Made by a program: the position numbers and the translations under genes. The notes below the pieces were generated by a model. That model ran no database searches. It was not told the DNA's origin and worked only from the letters and a program-made list of their open reading frames with translations. From Cephalotus follicularis (lineage: Eukaryota > Streptophyta > Magnoliopsida > Oxalidales > Cephalotaceae): 64,000 nucleotides of DNA. Where the stretch lies: assembly GCA_001972305.1 (NCBI GenBank), contig BDDD01001503.1, positions 1-64,000 on the forward strand, given 5' to 3'. This document shows, one piece after another, positions 47,089 through 57,994 of this stretch; the first letter of the stretch is position 1, and each line of letters starts with the position of its first letter.

Positions 47089-49402
47089 TGATAAACATAA
47101 AAATGTATTCTTTTTAATGAGTTAATTATTGTATTTTTATGTTTGGAACATATTACTTTGGTGGTGTTTGATTGACTTTCAAGTAAGAAGCCTAAAAGAT
47201 CAAAATGCAGAAACACGAGTCAAATTGGCACAAATTTAGAGCAAGGAGATCAAAGTGTGAATAGCAAAAATTCTGCAGAAAACAAGTTAAGCGTCGACGC
47301 CTAACTCTTAAGCGCTGACGGGTTCAAAGATAGCGTTGACGCTTTACACTTCAGCTGGAACAAGTCTGCAATTTTATGATTTTCGTCAACACCAATCCAT
47401 TTGGCGTCAACGTCCTGGGAATTCAATTTTTAGGCGTCAACGCCATGATCAAGACATCAACGCCAAAAGTGCACAAATTGGACAGTAGCTTAAATGTTAA
47501 CGTGCAAAGAGGAAGACGTCAACGCCATCCTGCCTTCACAAGTTAAGTGTCGACACCTTGCTTTTAAACGTCGACGCTTAACACCTAAGTATGCCCCATA
47601 ACGCAAGAACCACGTCGACGCTTAGCGCATTCAACATATCAAAGCGTCAACGCAAAACGCCAAAGCGTCGACGCCCAAGACTTACGCGTCGACGCTTACG
47701 ACGTATCAGGTAACAGAATTGGAAAGTTTTTACAGTTTGATTCATATTGTAATAGGTTAGCTTTTTTTCCGTTTTTGTGGGGAATTGGAGTATAAAAAGA
47801 AAACGACGAAAGGGTGAAAGAAGAGGCTGGTCTGGTGAAGTTTTTGAAGAGAAGCGACTGCTGGATGATGAAAAATGAATTGAAGATTATTGCTACCAAC
47901 ATCATCATGATCGGCTAAGTATTTTAATCCATAGATGTAGATGAACCCATGTTTTATATATATTTCGAGTTCTGGTGTTCTGGTTTAATGGCATGTATGC
48001 AAGACACTTTTCTTGTTAATGTATGTGGAACATTGATGAGAATGAATTTTAATGATATAAAATCTGTTTTGATGTTTTAGTAGCGTCGACACCTAACTCT
48101 TAAGCGCTGACGGGTTCAAAGATAGCGTCAACGCTTTACACTTCAGCTAGAACAAGTCTGCAGTTTTATGATTTTCGTCAACACCAATCCATTTGGCGTC
48201 AACGTGCTGAGAATTCAATATTTAGGCGTCAACGCCATGATCAAGACGTTAATGCCAAAAGTGCACAAATTGGACAGTAGCTTAAACGTTAACGTGCAAA
48301 GAGGAAGACGTCAACGCCATCCTACCTTCACAGGTTAAGCGTCGACGCGTTACTTTTAAACATCGACGCTTATAACTTAAGTATGCCCCATAACTCAAGA
48401 ATCACATCGACGCTTAGCGCATTAAACATATCAAAGCGTCAACGCAAAACGCCAAAGCATCGACCCCCAAGACTTAAGCATCGACGCTTATCACGTATCA
48501 AGCAACAGATTAGAAAGTTTTTACAGTTTGATTCAGATTGTAATAGGTTAGCTTTTTTTCCGTTTTTGTGGGGAATTGGAGTATAAAAAGAAAACGACGA
48601 AAGGGTTAAAGAAGAGGCTAGTCTGGTGAAGTTTTTGAAGAGAAGCGGGTGCTGGATGATGAAAAACGAATTGAAGATTATTGCTACCAACATCATCATG
48701 ATCGACTAAGTATTTTAATCCCTGGAAGTAGATGAACCCATTTTTTATACATATTTCAAGTTCTGGTTTTCTGGTTTAATGGCATGTATGCAAGACACTC
48801 TTTTCTTGTTAATGTATGTGGAACATTGATGAGAAGAAATTTTAATGATATAAAATATGTTTTGATGTTTTAGTGCTTGTAACTCTATTTCATTTACATC
48901 ATGCAATAATTCTTAATTGTTCTATGTGATTGCACAAAAGATATCCTTTAACCAATCAACCTTTTGAGAGTATCAAGATTTGACAAGATAGGGCATACCT
49001 AGGCTAAATCATTATTTTCTGTGATGTTACATTAAACCAGAATTTATGCCATGAACTTGAGAATATATATATATTATATACATGGGGGATTCTCACATCT
49101 AAGGGACTGTTTTTTCATATCCATTTCTTGTTTAGAATGTCATATTGCATTAGATATTTAATCTGAATTGTTCAGTTTCTCATTTAAAGTAGTTTAATTC
49201 AAATCAATTCTCCTTTAAAGTTTCTCCATTTGCATTGTTCGCTTAGGTAGAATTAATATAGTGTTCGTTATTTCTGTTTAATTGCACACTAAGTTCATTT
49301 TTATAGCATATCATTACAGCACTTCGTGGGAACGATCCCAACTTTCCATTGTGCTAATTGTTAGACTAGGATAATTTTGAATCGGTTCAACGACATCGAA
49401 CA
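47089..49402 (+). mobile_element. Solo LTR K with target duplication AAGCC
   Basis: It begins TGATAAACATAAAAATG and ends GACATCGAACA, flanked by AAGCC at 47084-47088 and 49403-49407. It interrupts the RNase H frame of H; removing it and one AAGCC reconnects the coding sequence. No internal region or coding sequence is present. The ACTTCGTGGGAACGATCCC segment near 49320 resembles 3' parts of some plant gypsy LTRs, but the family is not settled. Confidence 0.9.
47288..48870 (+). repeat. 794-bp tandem duplication inside LTR K, with decamer clusters
   Basis: 47288-48081 recurs at 48082-48870 with scattered changes. Each copy contains a cluster of about 15 GCGTCGACGC/GCGTCAACGC variants (47289-47700 and 48083-48490), a TATAAAAAG box, and the same 3' tail ending TTTTGATGTTTTAGT. 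Exact palindromes lie at 47291-47300, 47665-47674, 47686-47695 and 48339-48348. Confidence 0.9.
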
Positions 49403-49539
49403 AAGCCTCATGATGAGAATTATCCAACTCATGATCTCGAGTTGGCAGCGATAGTCTTTGCACTACGCAAATGGAGGACTTGCTTGTATGACACGAAGTT
49501 TGATGTGCTTACAGATCACAAAGCTTAAAACACCTTTTC
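49403..49539 (+). pseudogene. RNase H of element H, middle part
   Basis: It resumes with [20 protein letters not shown] and FDVLTDHK, the Glu and Asp blocks, and is cut at 49539 by element I (TTTTC target copy 49535-49539). Confidence 0.85.
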
Positions 49540-50689
49540 TGTAATACCCTGTTTATTCGTATATGTGTTTTACGGTCTGTTTATATGCTTGTTCCGGGCT
49601 TTTTAACTTTATCTGGTTTTTAAATTCCGATGCCCTGTATTTTGGGCTTATGTGATTTGGGATGCTTGATACCAGTCTGAATTTTTGGATATGTTAAAGG
49701 CATTATGTTGGGTTGGACTATGTTTATATCGTTTATTTAATCAATTTTCATAAATTCTTTTAACTATTTAAAAAAAAATTATTCTATTAAAATTCCTTTT
49801 CTCTCTTCCTCCTATCCCTCACTCGTATCTCTCTCCTTTCTATCTCTTCCATCCGAAAATCTCTCCCTCTCTTAACTCCCTCGAACGGTTTCATCATCTC
49901 CTTCCTTATCCTTACCCTAAAATCCTCCTATCTTCCTTATCTATCAGATTATGCTCTCTTTATTCTTTATCCTGCCCAATAATCTCTCTCCCTTCTGTTT
50001 AAGTAGGCCAGAAAACAATACTATATTGTCATCTTTGTATCTTTCGTTCCTGGTCATTGCTGTGGTTGCTAACTGGGAGTTTCTTGGTGTTCTTGGTACG
50101 TGGCTTCATCAAAATTCAGGTTAGTATTCTATTGTTACAACCCCTTTGATCGTTCTGTTTTGGTAATACACACTTCTGGCAAACTTTGAAACCATGTATT
50201 CGTCTCTTTTGTTCCTGTTGATCAGCTGGTTAAGTTTAGAAAATCGTTGTGTTAGTACAACATTTGTGTGTCACCATTTCAGGTTAGTTAATCCGTTCTT
50301 TACTGTGTTGGTCAGCTACATTGATATAAATTCAATTTTGTGTTGCTAGTATCTCTTGGTTTCGATTCCCGTATATATATATTCTGTCATTGTATTCCTA
50401 AGCCTATCAGCATGTTTAGACACTATAGATATGTTGTAATCTAATTTTAGCAACTGAATATGACCTTGGACAGCATATTGGATTATTAAAATGTAGGCAT
50501 GTGTTTAGAGTTCACTTTGATCTCCTACGAATTTAGTCACTGATCCCATAAGATATGTCGATTCTATGTTTTTACACCGTCTAAATGTCATATAATGTCA
50601 TATGAATACATGTATAAGCCTCTGGTAAGATGTCATTCATGTTTAGGCAGTTTTTAAAATGAAAAATGTCAAGTTCTGTTGTTCTGTCG

Positions 50690-50910
50690 TCCAGAACAGT
50701 CGGCTGTTTCATATGAACAATCGGCTGGTTTGGTTGAGCAGTCGGTTGTCCTATAAATACAGTCGACTGTTTTGTGTTGAGTAGTCGACTGGACCCCTGT
50801 CACAGTCGACTGCATGCAGTCCAATTTATGTAGTCGACTGGCTCTGTTGATTAGTCAACTACCAAGCTTCCTTAGTCGACTGGTGCTCTGTAACAGTCGG
50901 CTGCTTTGCC
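50690..50910 (+). repeat. CAGTCGACTG cluster, 5' LTR of I
   Basis: About ten copies of AGTCGACTG and variants with GTCGGC, GTCGGT or GTCAAC, spaced 12-30 bp. The 3' LTR cluster at 60780-60975 has nine. Five sites in this copy keep an exact AGTCGACT core. Confidence 0.9.
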
Positions 50911-52106
50911 CAGAAAATTCCTGTTTTCACCTGTGTTGATTCGTTTGTTTTTCGAATCGATCTGGGTCTATTCTAAACACTGTAATGAATCTGTTTTATA
51001 TCCTTAATGATTCTCAGACCCTTATATGAATAGTTTTGTGTCTTTTAGATTGTTGTGCTTCAAAAGGGAGTTTGACTTAACAATCTTTCGTAAGTACTTC
51101 TGTAAGCGCATAAGGTACGGATTCTTCATTCTTGGTTTATTCTTTCGGTTTTACTGAAATGAACTAAATTATGTTTGTATACGGATATTCTGCTCTTTGA
51201 TATTCTCTTCGATTTTATCGAACGAAAACCAGTTTTAGTTTATGCTATGTTTTTTCGTTTTAAGAACTTTGTTATGAAATTGATATGTTCTGGAAAATAA
51301 AGTCGGTTTGGCATTTTATGAATTTAATATCCCTGACTTTAAACGTATGTTATGATATGTATGTTACGTAAATGATATCGTTCGATAACGATTCTCGAAT
51401 ATGTTTTGAAAAAGCATATTTTATGTGTTTCTAAGTTGATTTTGATAAATCAATGTTTGAGAATGATTAAATATTGAGTATTTGTACCCACCTATGGGGC
51501 GTACCATAGGCATGTCGTAGGCCGGGCACGGGGACATGACACTTCCGTAGCGGTGTGATTAGACTATGGCGTCTCTCTGTGTTATGAATAAATCCCATGA
51601 GGTGGATTTATGGATCCGTTATGTATGATAGAGGCGTATGAATCGATTCTAGTTTATGGCATACGTGTGGAGTTACGTAATATGTGATATGATACGAAAT
51701 GAGAATTGACTTGTGTAGTGCCGTACACTTCAATTCTAGTGGGCATCTTGAATTAGCGTCTCCCTTGCCATCTATATGTTGTGGATACATGATATGTTAT
51801 GTGACTCAGTATGCAATTATGTTTATGAAATTTATGTTCCGTATATGTTTCAAAAGTTATGGCTTTAACTGCAAGGAATATTTAAACTGTTTTAATTGCT
51901 TAAGATTTCTGTTATGAGTTTTGTTGAAATCTTACTGCTTTTAAATTATCGTTTACTGTTTTGCATTCTTTATTCGTACTGAGGTTTGCTCAACCGCATT
52001 TTTGTTTCCATGCGGCATGTTATCAGGAGCAACGGGAGAAAGTGTGATTTGAGAGATGACCACCATATGTCCAGGATCTTCTAGGAATGTGATCCCTATA
52101 TGTTTT

Positions 52107-52450
52107 TGTTATAATTTTAGACTGATTGACACACACACAAATTAGTGCAGATAATTAAAGCAACACAAAAGAAATACGTGGTTCGGTCATAAGACCTACG
52201 TCCACGGCGAGATCACTCCGATCTCAGGCGATTCCACTAAGATTGATAAACCGAGTACAAGCCAGCACTCTCACAATCCTAAGTCACACCCCACACTCAC
52301 AGTGTTTTTGTACTTATACTCACCACTAAGAACAAACTTGTTAAAACCCTAGTTAACATAGGGCTTAACACAAAAACATGGTCCAAACAACCACTACCCA
52401 TCCCATGGCCCAAAACCCAGGTCCATACTAATTTGACTCCAATTTTAACA
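52107..52450 (-). repeat. 3' LTR of copia J
   Basis: TGTTATAATTTTAGACTG...CTCCAATTTTAACA. Minus-strand CTCCAAGTGGGAGAT (52451-52465) is the polypurine tract. Confidence 0.95.
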
Positions 52451-52510
52451 ATCTCCCACTTGGAGTCAAAAATGGGTGCAACATCCCTGCACCCTGGGAT
52501 GTAAAAAATT

Positions 52511-53797
52511 CTACTCTCTAACACCAATAGAAGCTGAGCAAAAACTCAACTTCTCCTTGTCCACCACCTTTGTCAGCATATCTGCTACATTATGAGAAGT
52601 GTGAATCTTCTCCAAGTTCACCAAACCCTCTTCCAATGCAGTGCGAATAAAGTGATATCTTCGCCTGATATGCTTTGTACGAGAATGAAACGCGGAGTTC
52701 TTAGCAAGATGCAGGGCACTTTGACTGTCCGTCCAAAGGGTTCCAACTTCCTGCTTCTGAGCCAAATCTTTAAGATACTCCCGTAACCATATGAACTCCT
52801 TAGTAGCTTCAGTGATGGCCACATACTCCGCTTCCGTGGTGGATAAGGCTACCACTGGCTGCAACTTTGACATCCAACTGACTGCTGTCCCACCAATGGT
52901 AAATACAAAACCAGTGGTACTCTTACCACTATCCAAATCACCTGCCATGTTTGCATCAACAAAACCCTGCAAACCAGAACTAGACTTCCCAAAGTTCAAG
53001 CAATACCTGGAAGTTCCCTTCAAGTATCTGAGCAACCATTTCACTGCTTCCCAATGATTCTTCCCTGGATTACTCATGTACCTACTAACCACTCCCACTG
53101 CTTGAGCAATGTCTGGCCTTGTGCAAACCATAGCATACATTAAGCTACCAACAGCTGAAGCATAAGGTACTCTCACCATACTCTTCTGCTCTTCCGCTGT
53201 TTTAGGACCATCATCCTTGGTCAACCTGAAGTGCCTAGCAAGAGGTTGAGATACCGGTTTAGCATCCTGCATGCTGAATCTCTTAAGTATTTTCTCAACA
53301 TAGTCCTGCTGAGTCAACTTAAGTGTACAATTCTTCCAGTCCCTAAAGATCTTCATACCAAGTACCTGTCTGGCTTCACCAAGATCTTTCATCTCAAATG
53401 CCTCTGCTAAATCCTTCTTCAATCTCCTGATATCCTACATGCTTGTACCAGCAACTAACATATCATCAACATGTAACAGAAGAATCAAGAAATTACCTTC
53501 CGATGTCTTCCTGAAATATACACAGTGGTCACTCTCGCATCTACTGAACTGATGTCTCACCATGAAGCTGTCAAACTTTAAATACCACTGCCTAGGTGCC
53601 TGTTTCAACCCGTACAAGCTCTTCTTCAATCTGCATACTAGATTCTTCTTCGCACTGACTTCAAAACCCTCAGGCTGCTGCATGTAAATCTCTTCATCCA
53701 TTCTTCTCCGGCGACCCTGCAACTCCCGGACACCGTCAACCACCGCCGATACCCAGTCAACGTCACCCGAAGAATCTCGCGTTCTCCTTCCTGGCAA
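52511..53797 (-). pseudogene. RT (C-terminal half) and RNase H of copia J
   Basis: The frame starts upstream at 53797 with leader-derived residues. Just after GRRRRMDEEIYMQQPEGFE it becomes typical RT, followed by LVCRLKKSLYGLKQAPRQW. The active site reads LLLHVDDMLVAG, with His for the usual Tyr of YVDD. A TAG at 53435-53437 breaks the frame. The next 303 codons (52511-53422) are open: MKDLGEARQVLGMKI, then RNase H with FVDANMAGD, LSTTEAEYVAITEA, WTDSQSALHLA and the end HNVADMLTKV. The style matches Tnt1/Tork-like copia elements. The first half of RT is missing. Confidence 0.85.
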
Positions 53798-54233
53798 GCA
53801 CCACCAGATCGCGTCTCACGATTCACTACCAGATCAACACCGGTTCTCTTCAACGATGGCGTACCTCGAGTTCGTCGAAGACCACCACTGTCGACCAAAA
53901 CAGAAAACCATGAACCAGAAATCGGCACCTTCGTTCAGACCACCGTGAGCGCGCAAACCAGATCGCGCTTCACGGATCTGCAACTGCCGACAGCCACCAA
54001 CCTCAGATCTCTTGTTCGATCTGCAACCGGTAAGTAGCAAGCTTGACCCAATAATCCAGTCTCCTTCAATGACTCGAGATCTCCTCACCTGCACAATAAT
54101 CGATTCGACCCAAGCACAGATTGACCACACCTTCAATCCACAACGCCGATTAAAAAAATGCACAGTGAAGACCAATACCCAGATTTTTTTTTTGTTGTTG
54201 CCTGCCAATCAAAAATTGTCTCTCAACCTAGCT
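53798..54233 (-). other. Leader region of copia J
   Basis: Contains a 124-codon open stretch (53834-54208) with no gag motif. It joins RT sequence directly at about 53700, marking the deletion. Confidence 0.6.
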
Positions 54234-54244
54234 CTCTGATACCA
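54234..54244 (-). promoter_or_regulatory. Primer-binding site of copia J
   Basis: Plus strand CTCTGATACCA, two bases from the 5' LTR; complementary to initiator Met-tRNA. Confidence 0.9.
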
Positions 54245-54246
54245 AT

Positions 54247-54590
54247 TGTTATAATTTTAGACTGATTGACACACACACAAATTAGTGCAGATAATTAAAG
54301 CAACACAAAAGAAATACATGGTTCGGTCATAAGACCTACGTCCACGGCGAGATCACTCTGATCTCAGGTGATTCCACTAAGATTGATAAACCGAGTACAA
54401 GCCAGCACTCTCACAATCCTAAGTCACACCCCACACTCACAGTGTTTTTGTACTTATACTCACCACTAAGAACAAACTTGTTAAAACCCTAGTTAACATA
54501 GGGCTTAACACAAAAACATGGTCCAAACAACCACTACCCATCCCATGGCCCAAAACCCAGGTCCATACTAATTTGACTCCAATTTTAACA
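54247..54590 (-). repeat. 5' LTR of copia J
   Basis: Same ends as 52107-52450. It differs by ACGTG/ACATG, CCGAT/CTGAT and GGCGA/GGTGA, with the T/A state always in this copy. Confidence 0.95.
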
Positions 54591-54867
54591 GTTTTCTGTT
54601 AGGATCGGTTATGAACAATAAATTGCTTTGGTTATGTTTTGATAATCGACCTTTGGAGCATGTTTAGGTTTTTCTGAATATGTTTAAGTTTTAAGTTCTT
54701 ATGATCAGTTTTCAGATATGCTATGTTATGACCGCCACGTATTTTAAATAAAAAAAATAAAGTTATGCTTATTTTCAGTATCATTTGTTAAGTTAAGATA
54801 TGTTATGCTTAAGCTCTGTTAAGTTATGACCTGTGACGACTCCCGCCGTTTGGGGGTGTTACAGTTA

Positions 54868-54877
54868 TGGTATCAGA
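54868..54877 (+). promoter_or_regulatory. Primer-binding site of element I
   Basis: TGGTATCAGA four bases after the 5' LTR end; complementary to initiator Met-tRNA. Confidence 0.85.
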
Positions 54878-55030
54878 TAATAAGTTTTGTTTCCTTAGAA
54901 GACCTGACTAGGTTTGACCTGTGAGACTGTGTAGACTTTGGGTTAGGCTTTTTCGATATGGTCTTTGATATGTCTTATGTTTTGAATTCTGATTGTTTTT
55001 GATATTTTATGTTTCAGTATCTTTTCGTAG

Positions 55031-56095
55031 ATGGTACGTACAAGGAATGCTTCTCAGAGAACTGCCACAGCTGAGGCTCGTGAAGTCAGAAATGAGCCTA
55101 CTATGGAAGAATTGATACGTCAGGTAGTAGCTCAGGAGGTACGTCGTGTGTTGGGTGAGCAGAATCAGGAACAAGGCCGTAGGGAGCCAGTTACCGAGGA
55201 GAATGTTCCAGCTGATGTTCAGTTGGGAAGGGAAACTGAGGACAGGGCCGACACACCTGTTTATATCTGGCTTGAGCGGTTCCAGAAACAGAGGCCACAG
55301 TCTTTCAGCTCAGCCGTGACTCTTGTGGAAGCTGAGCATTGGATTGTGCATATGGACAAGATCTTCGATGTGCTTGGTTGTTGTGACGAGCAGAAGGTTA
55401 GGTTGGCTACATATAAGCTTGAGGGTGATGCTCAGAAATGGTGGAAGACTCTGGGCTTGGCTAAAGGTGGCGAGTACATTGATGCTTTGACCTGGTCAGA
55501 ATTTTGCGAAGTTTTCTATCAGCAGTACTTTCCAGCTGCTGATAAGAAGGCTTATGCTAGGGAGTTCATAAACACAAGACAGAAAGATGGGGAATCGGTT
55601 ACGGAGTTTCTGACCCATTTCACTAGACTTGCTGGTTTCGCTGGGTCCGCGGCGGGGACAGCACTGGAACAAGCTAAGAAATTTAAGTGGAAGTTGCACT
55701 ATAAACTCTGTGGTAAGCCGATTGATACCAGGTTTGCTGATGTTTTTGAAGTGGCTAACACAGCTAAGAATATTGAAATGGATAGGCTAGATTTCCAGGC
55801 AGCTCGTCAAGAAAATGATAAGAAGAGAAACTGAGGGGATTCTTAGGGATAAGGTTCTGGACAGCATGGCAAGAACATAAATGGCAAACGAGGAAGGAGG
55901 AATGATAACCGAGGACAGCAACAGTCCGGTAATGATCAGGGGCAGACACAGAAAGCTGCGGATGTTCAGATTGCCAAGTGCGATACTTGCGGTAGGCAGC
56001 ATCCAGTGTGAGTTTGTTATAAGGCCATCGGGGCCTGTTTTGTTTGTGGACAGAAGGGGCATTTTATGAAAGATTGTCCTGATCCAAGGGCATAG
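55031..56095 (+). pseudogene. Gag of element I
   Basis: It starts MVRTRNASQRTATAEAREVR. The capsid block has RPQSFSSAVTLVEAEHWIVH, KLEGDAQKWW and FYQQYFPAADKKAYAREFIN. The first 267 codons are open to TGA 55832-55834. In the same frame follow TAG 55844, TAA 55850, a CDTCGRQHPV knuckle remnant, TGA 56009, an intact CFVCGQKGHFMKDC knuckle (about 56037-56078) and TAG 56093. All stops leave the frame unchanged. Confidence 0.9.
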
Positions 56096-56791
56096 GAAAG
56101 AAAGGGAAGCAATGCAGAATCTGGACAGCGCAATGTGGGAGGTCTTGTCTTTGCTATCACGACACAGCAGGCCGCTAACGTACTAGGTATTGTTTCGGGC
56201 TTTATTTCTATTGATAACTGTAGAGCTTATGTTTTATATGACACTGGATCGACCCACTCGGTTGTAGCAAGGTCTTTTGTTCGGCATCTTAGTATGCCTT
56301 CATAGTTGCTTGATCCAGCTTTGGTTCTTTCGACCCCTACGGGGACATCTGTTGTGATATCTGAGTGTTTGTATGCTTGCCCTCTTGTTTTCGATGATCG
56401 GATTCATGAGGCGGATCTTCTGCTTATTGATATGTATGACTTTGATATGATTCTTGGTATGAATTGGTTGGTTCTCCATCGAGCTACGATTGACTGTCAC
56501 GCTCGGAGGATTCTGTTTGGGGATGTGAATAGACCTGATTTTATTTATCAGGGTTCACAGCTGAGAAAAGAAGTTAAAGTTATTTATGCTTTGAAGGCTC
56601 GGAAATTGGTGGCTAAGGGCGCTGAAGGTTTCTTAGCAGTTGTGAAACATGTCTCTAAAGAGGAGCCTCGCCTTGAGGACTATCCTGTGGTTAGAGAATT
56701 TTCTGATGTGTTTCCGGGGGAGTTACCGGGTTTGCCACCGCAACGGGAAGTGGAGTTTACCATCGAACTCATTCCTGGAGCGACACCCTAG
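56096..56791 (+). pseudogene. Aspartic protease of element I
   Basis: The active site AYVLYDTGSTHSVVA has an intact D-T-G (Asp codon 56240-56242). TAG at 56303-56305 interrupts it. The remaining part (56306-56791) runs through LLIDMYDFDMILGMNWLVLH to the RT-proximal REFSDVFPGELPGLPP. TAG codons at 56789 and 56804 separate it from RT. Confidence 0.85.
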
Positions 56792-56809
56792 TCCAAAGCA
56801 CCGTAGAGG

Positions 56810-57994
56810 ATGGCACCACTTGAATTGCAAGAATTGAAAGAGCAGTTGCAAGAGCTGTTGGATCGGGGTTTCATCCGGCCTAGTGTTTCACCGTGGGGCG
56901 CTCCGGTTCTTTTTGTGAAGAGGAGGGACGGTTCGATGAGGTTATGTATAGACTACAGGGAGTTGAATCGGATTACTATTCGGAATAAATACCCTCTACC
57001 TCGGATTGACGACTTATTTGATCAACTCCAAGGTGCTCGGTATTTTTCTAAGATCGATTTGAGGCCTGGATATCATCAGCTGCGGGTGAAAGATGAAGAC
57101 ATACCCAAGACTGCTTTCCGTACACGGTATGGGCATTATGAGTTTCTGGTAATGCCGTTTGGACTGACTAATGCACCGACAATCTTCATGGATCTGATGA
57201 ATCGGGTTTTTCATGAGTACTTGGACCAGTTTGTGATTGTGTTCATATATGACATTCTTGTGTATTCCAAGTCGAAGGAAGAACACGAAGAACAGCTTCG
57301 TATTGTGCTGGGTATTCTGAGGAAGAATCAACTATACGCGAAGTTTTCGAAGTGTGAATTCTGGTTGGAACATGTGACGTTTTTGGGTCATGTGGTTACA
57401 GCTGAAGGGATTAGTGTGGATCCTGCTAAAGTTGAAGCTATTACTAAATGGCCGAGACCAACCACAGTGACGGAGGTTAGGAGCTTCTTGGGTTTGGCTG
57501 GTTACTATAGACGGTTCGTGGAAGGCTTTTCCTACATAGCCTTACCATTGACACAACTTATGATAAAGGGAGCTAAGTTTGAGTCGAATGAAGAACGGAA
57601 AGCAAGCTTTGAGAAATTGAAGAATGGTCTTGTGTCAGCATCGGTTCTTCGGTTACCGTCTGGGTCGGGTGGATACCAGATTTATAGCGATGCTTCTAAG
57701 AAGGGTTTGGGTTGTGTCTTAATGCAGCACGGTCATGTGATAGCCTATGCTTTGAGACAGTTGAAGCCTTATGAAGTGAACTATCTTACACATGATCTCG
57801 AGTTGGCAGCAGTGGTGTTTGCGTTGAAGATCTGGAGGCACTACTTGTACGGAGAAACTTGTGACGTCTTTACCGATCATAAGAGTCTCAAGTACATCTT
57901 TACACAAAAAGAATTGAACATGCGTCAGAGGAGGTAGTTCGAACTTCTTAAAGACTATGATCTAAATATTCAGTATCACTCTGGTAAAGCAAAT
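56810..57994 (+). pseudogene. RT and RNase H of element I; catalytic Asp replaced
   Basis: A 375-codon open segment: [35 protein letters not shown], then [11 protein letters not shown]. The family sequence is FIDDILVYS, so the first Asp of the catalytic pair is Tyr (codon TAT at 57248-57250 instead of GAT). [16 protein letters not shown] closes RT. RNase H has [32 protein letters not shown] and [14 protein letters not shown] at 57935-57937 replaces the expected Trp after RQRR. The frame then continues to the integrase. Confidence 0.9.

Larger units (their letters stand above)
52107..54590 (-). mobile_element. Ty1/copia element J, internally deleted
   Basis: A 2,484-bp minus-strand element with 344-bp LTRs, PBS and polypurine tract, flanked by GTTTT at 52102-52106 and 54591-54595. 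Between leader and RT, the expected gag, protease and integrase are missing. The LTRs differ at only three positions, all CpG transitions, so insertion is recent relative to the rest of the window. Confidence 0.95.
49540..54863 (+). repeat. 5' LTR of element I (with copia J inside)
   Basis: Starts TGTAATACCCTG and ends GGGGGTGTTACA. Without J (52107-54595) it is about 2,835 bp. Over the first 150 bp it is about 96% identical by eye to the 3' LTR. It carries ten CAGTCGACTG-type sites at 50690-50905. Confidence 0.95.

Noticed and set aside
51608-51917. Short open stretches repeated at 61776-61994 as conserved genes
   Set aside because: Their conservation comes from lying in the two LTRs of element I.
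53834-54208. Novel 124-codon protein in copia J
   Set aside because: It occupies the untranslated leader next to the PBS and has no gag motif or other domain.
57014-57331. Minus-strand open stretch of 105 codons
   Set aside because: It is the complement of the RT coding sequence of element I.
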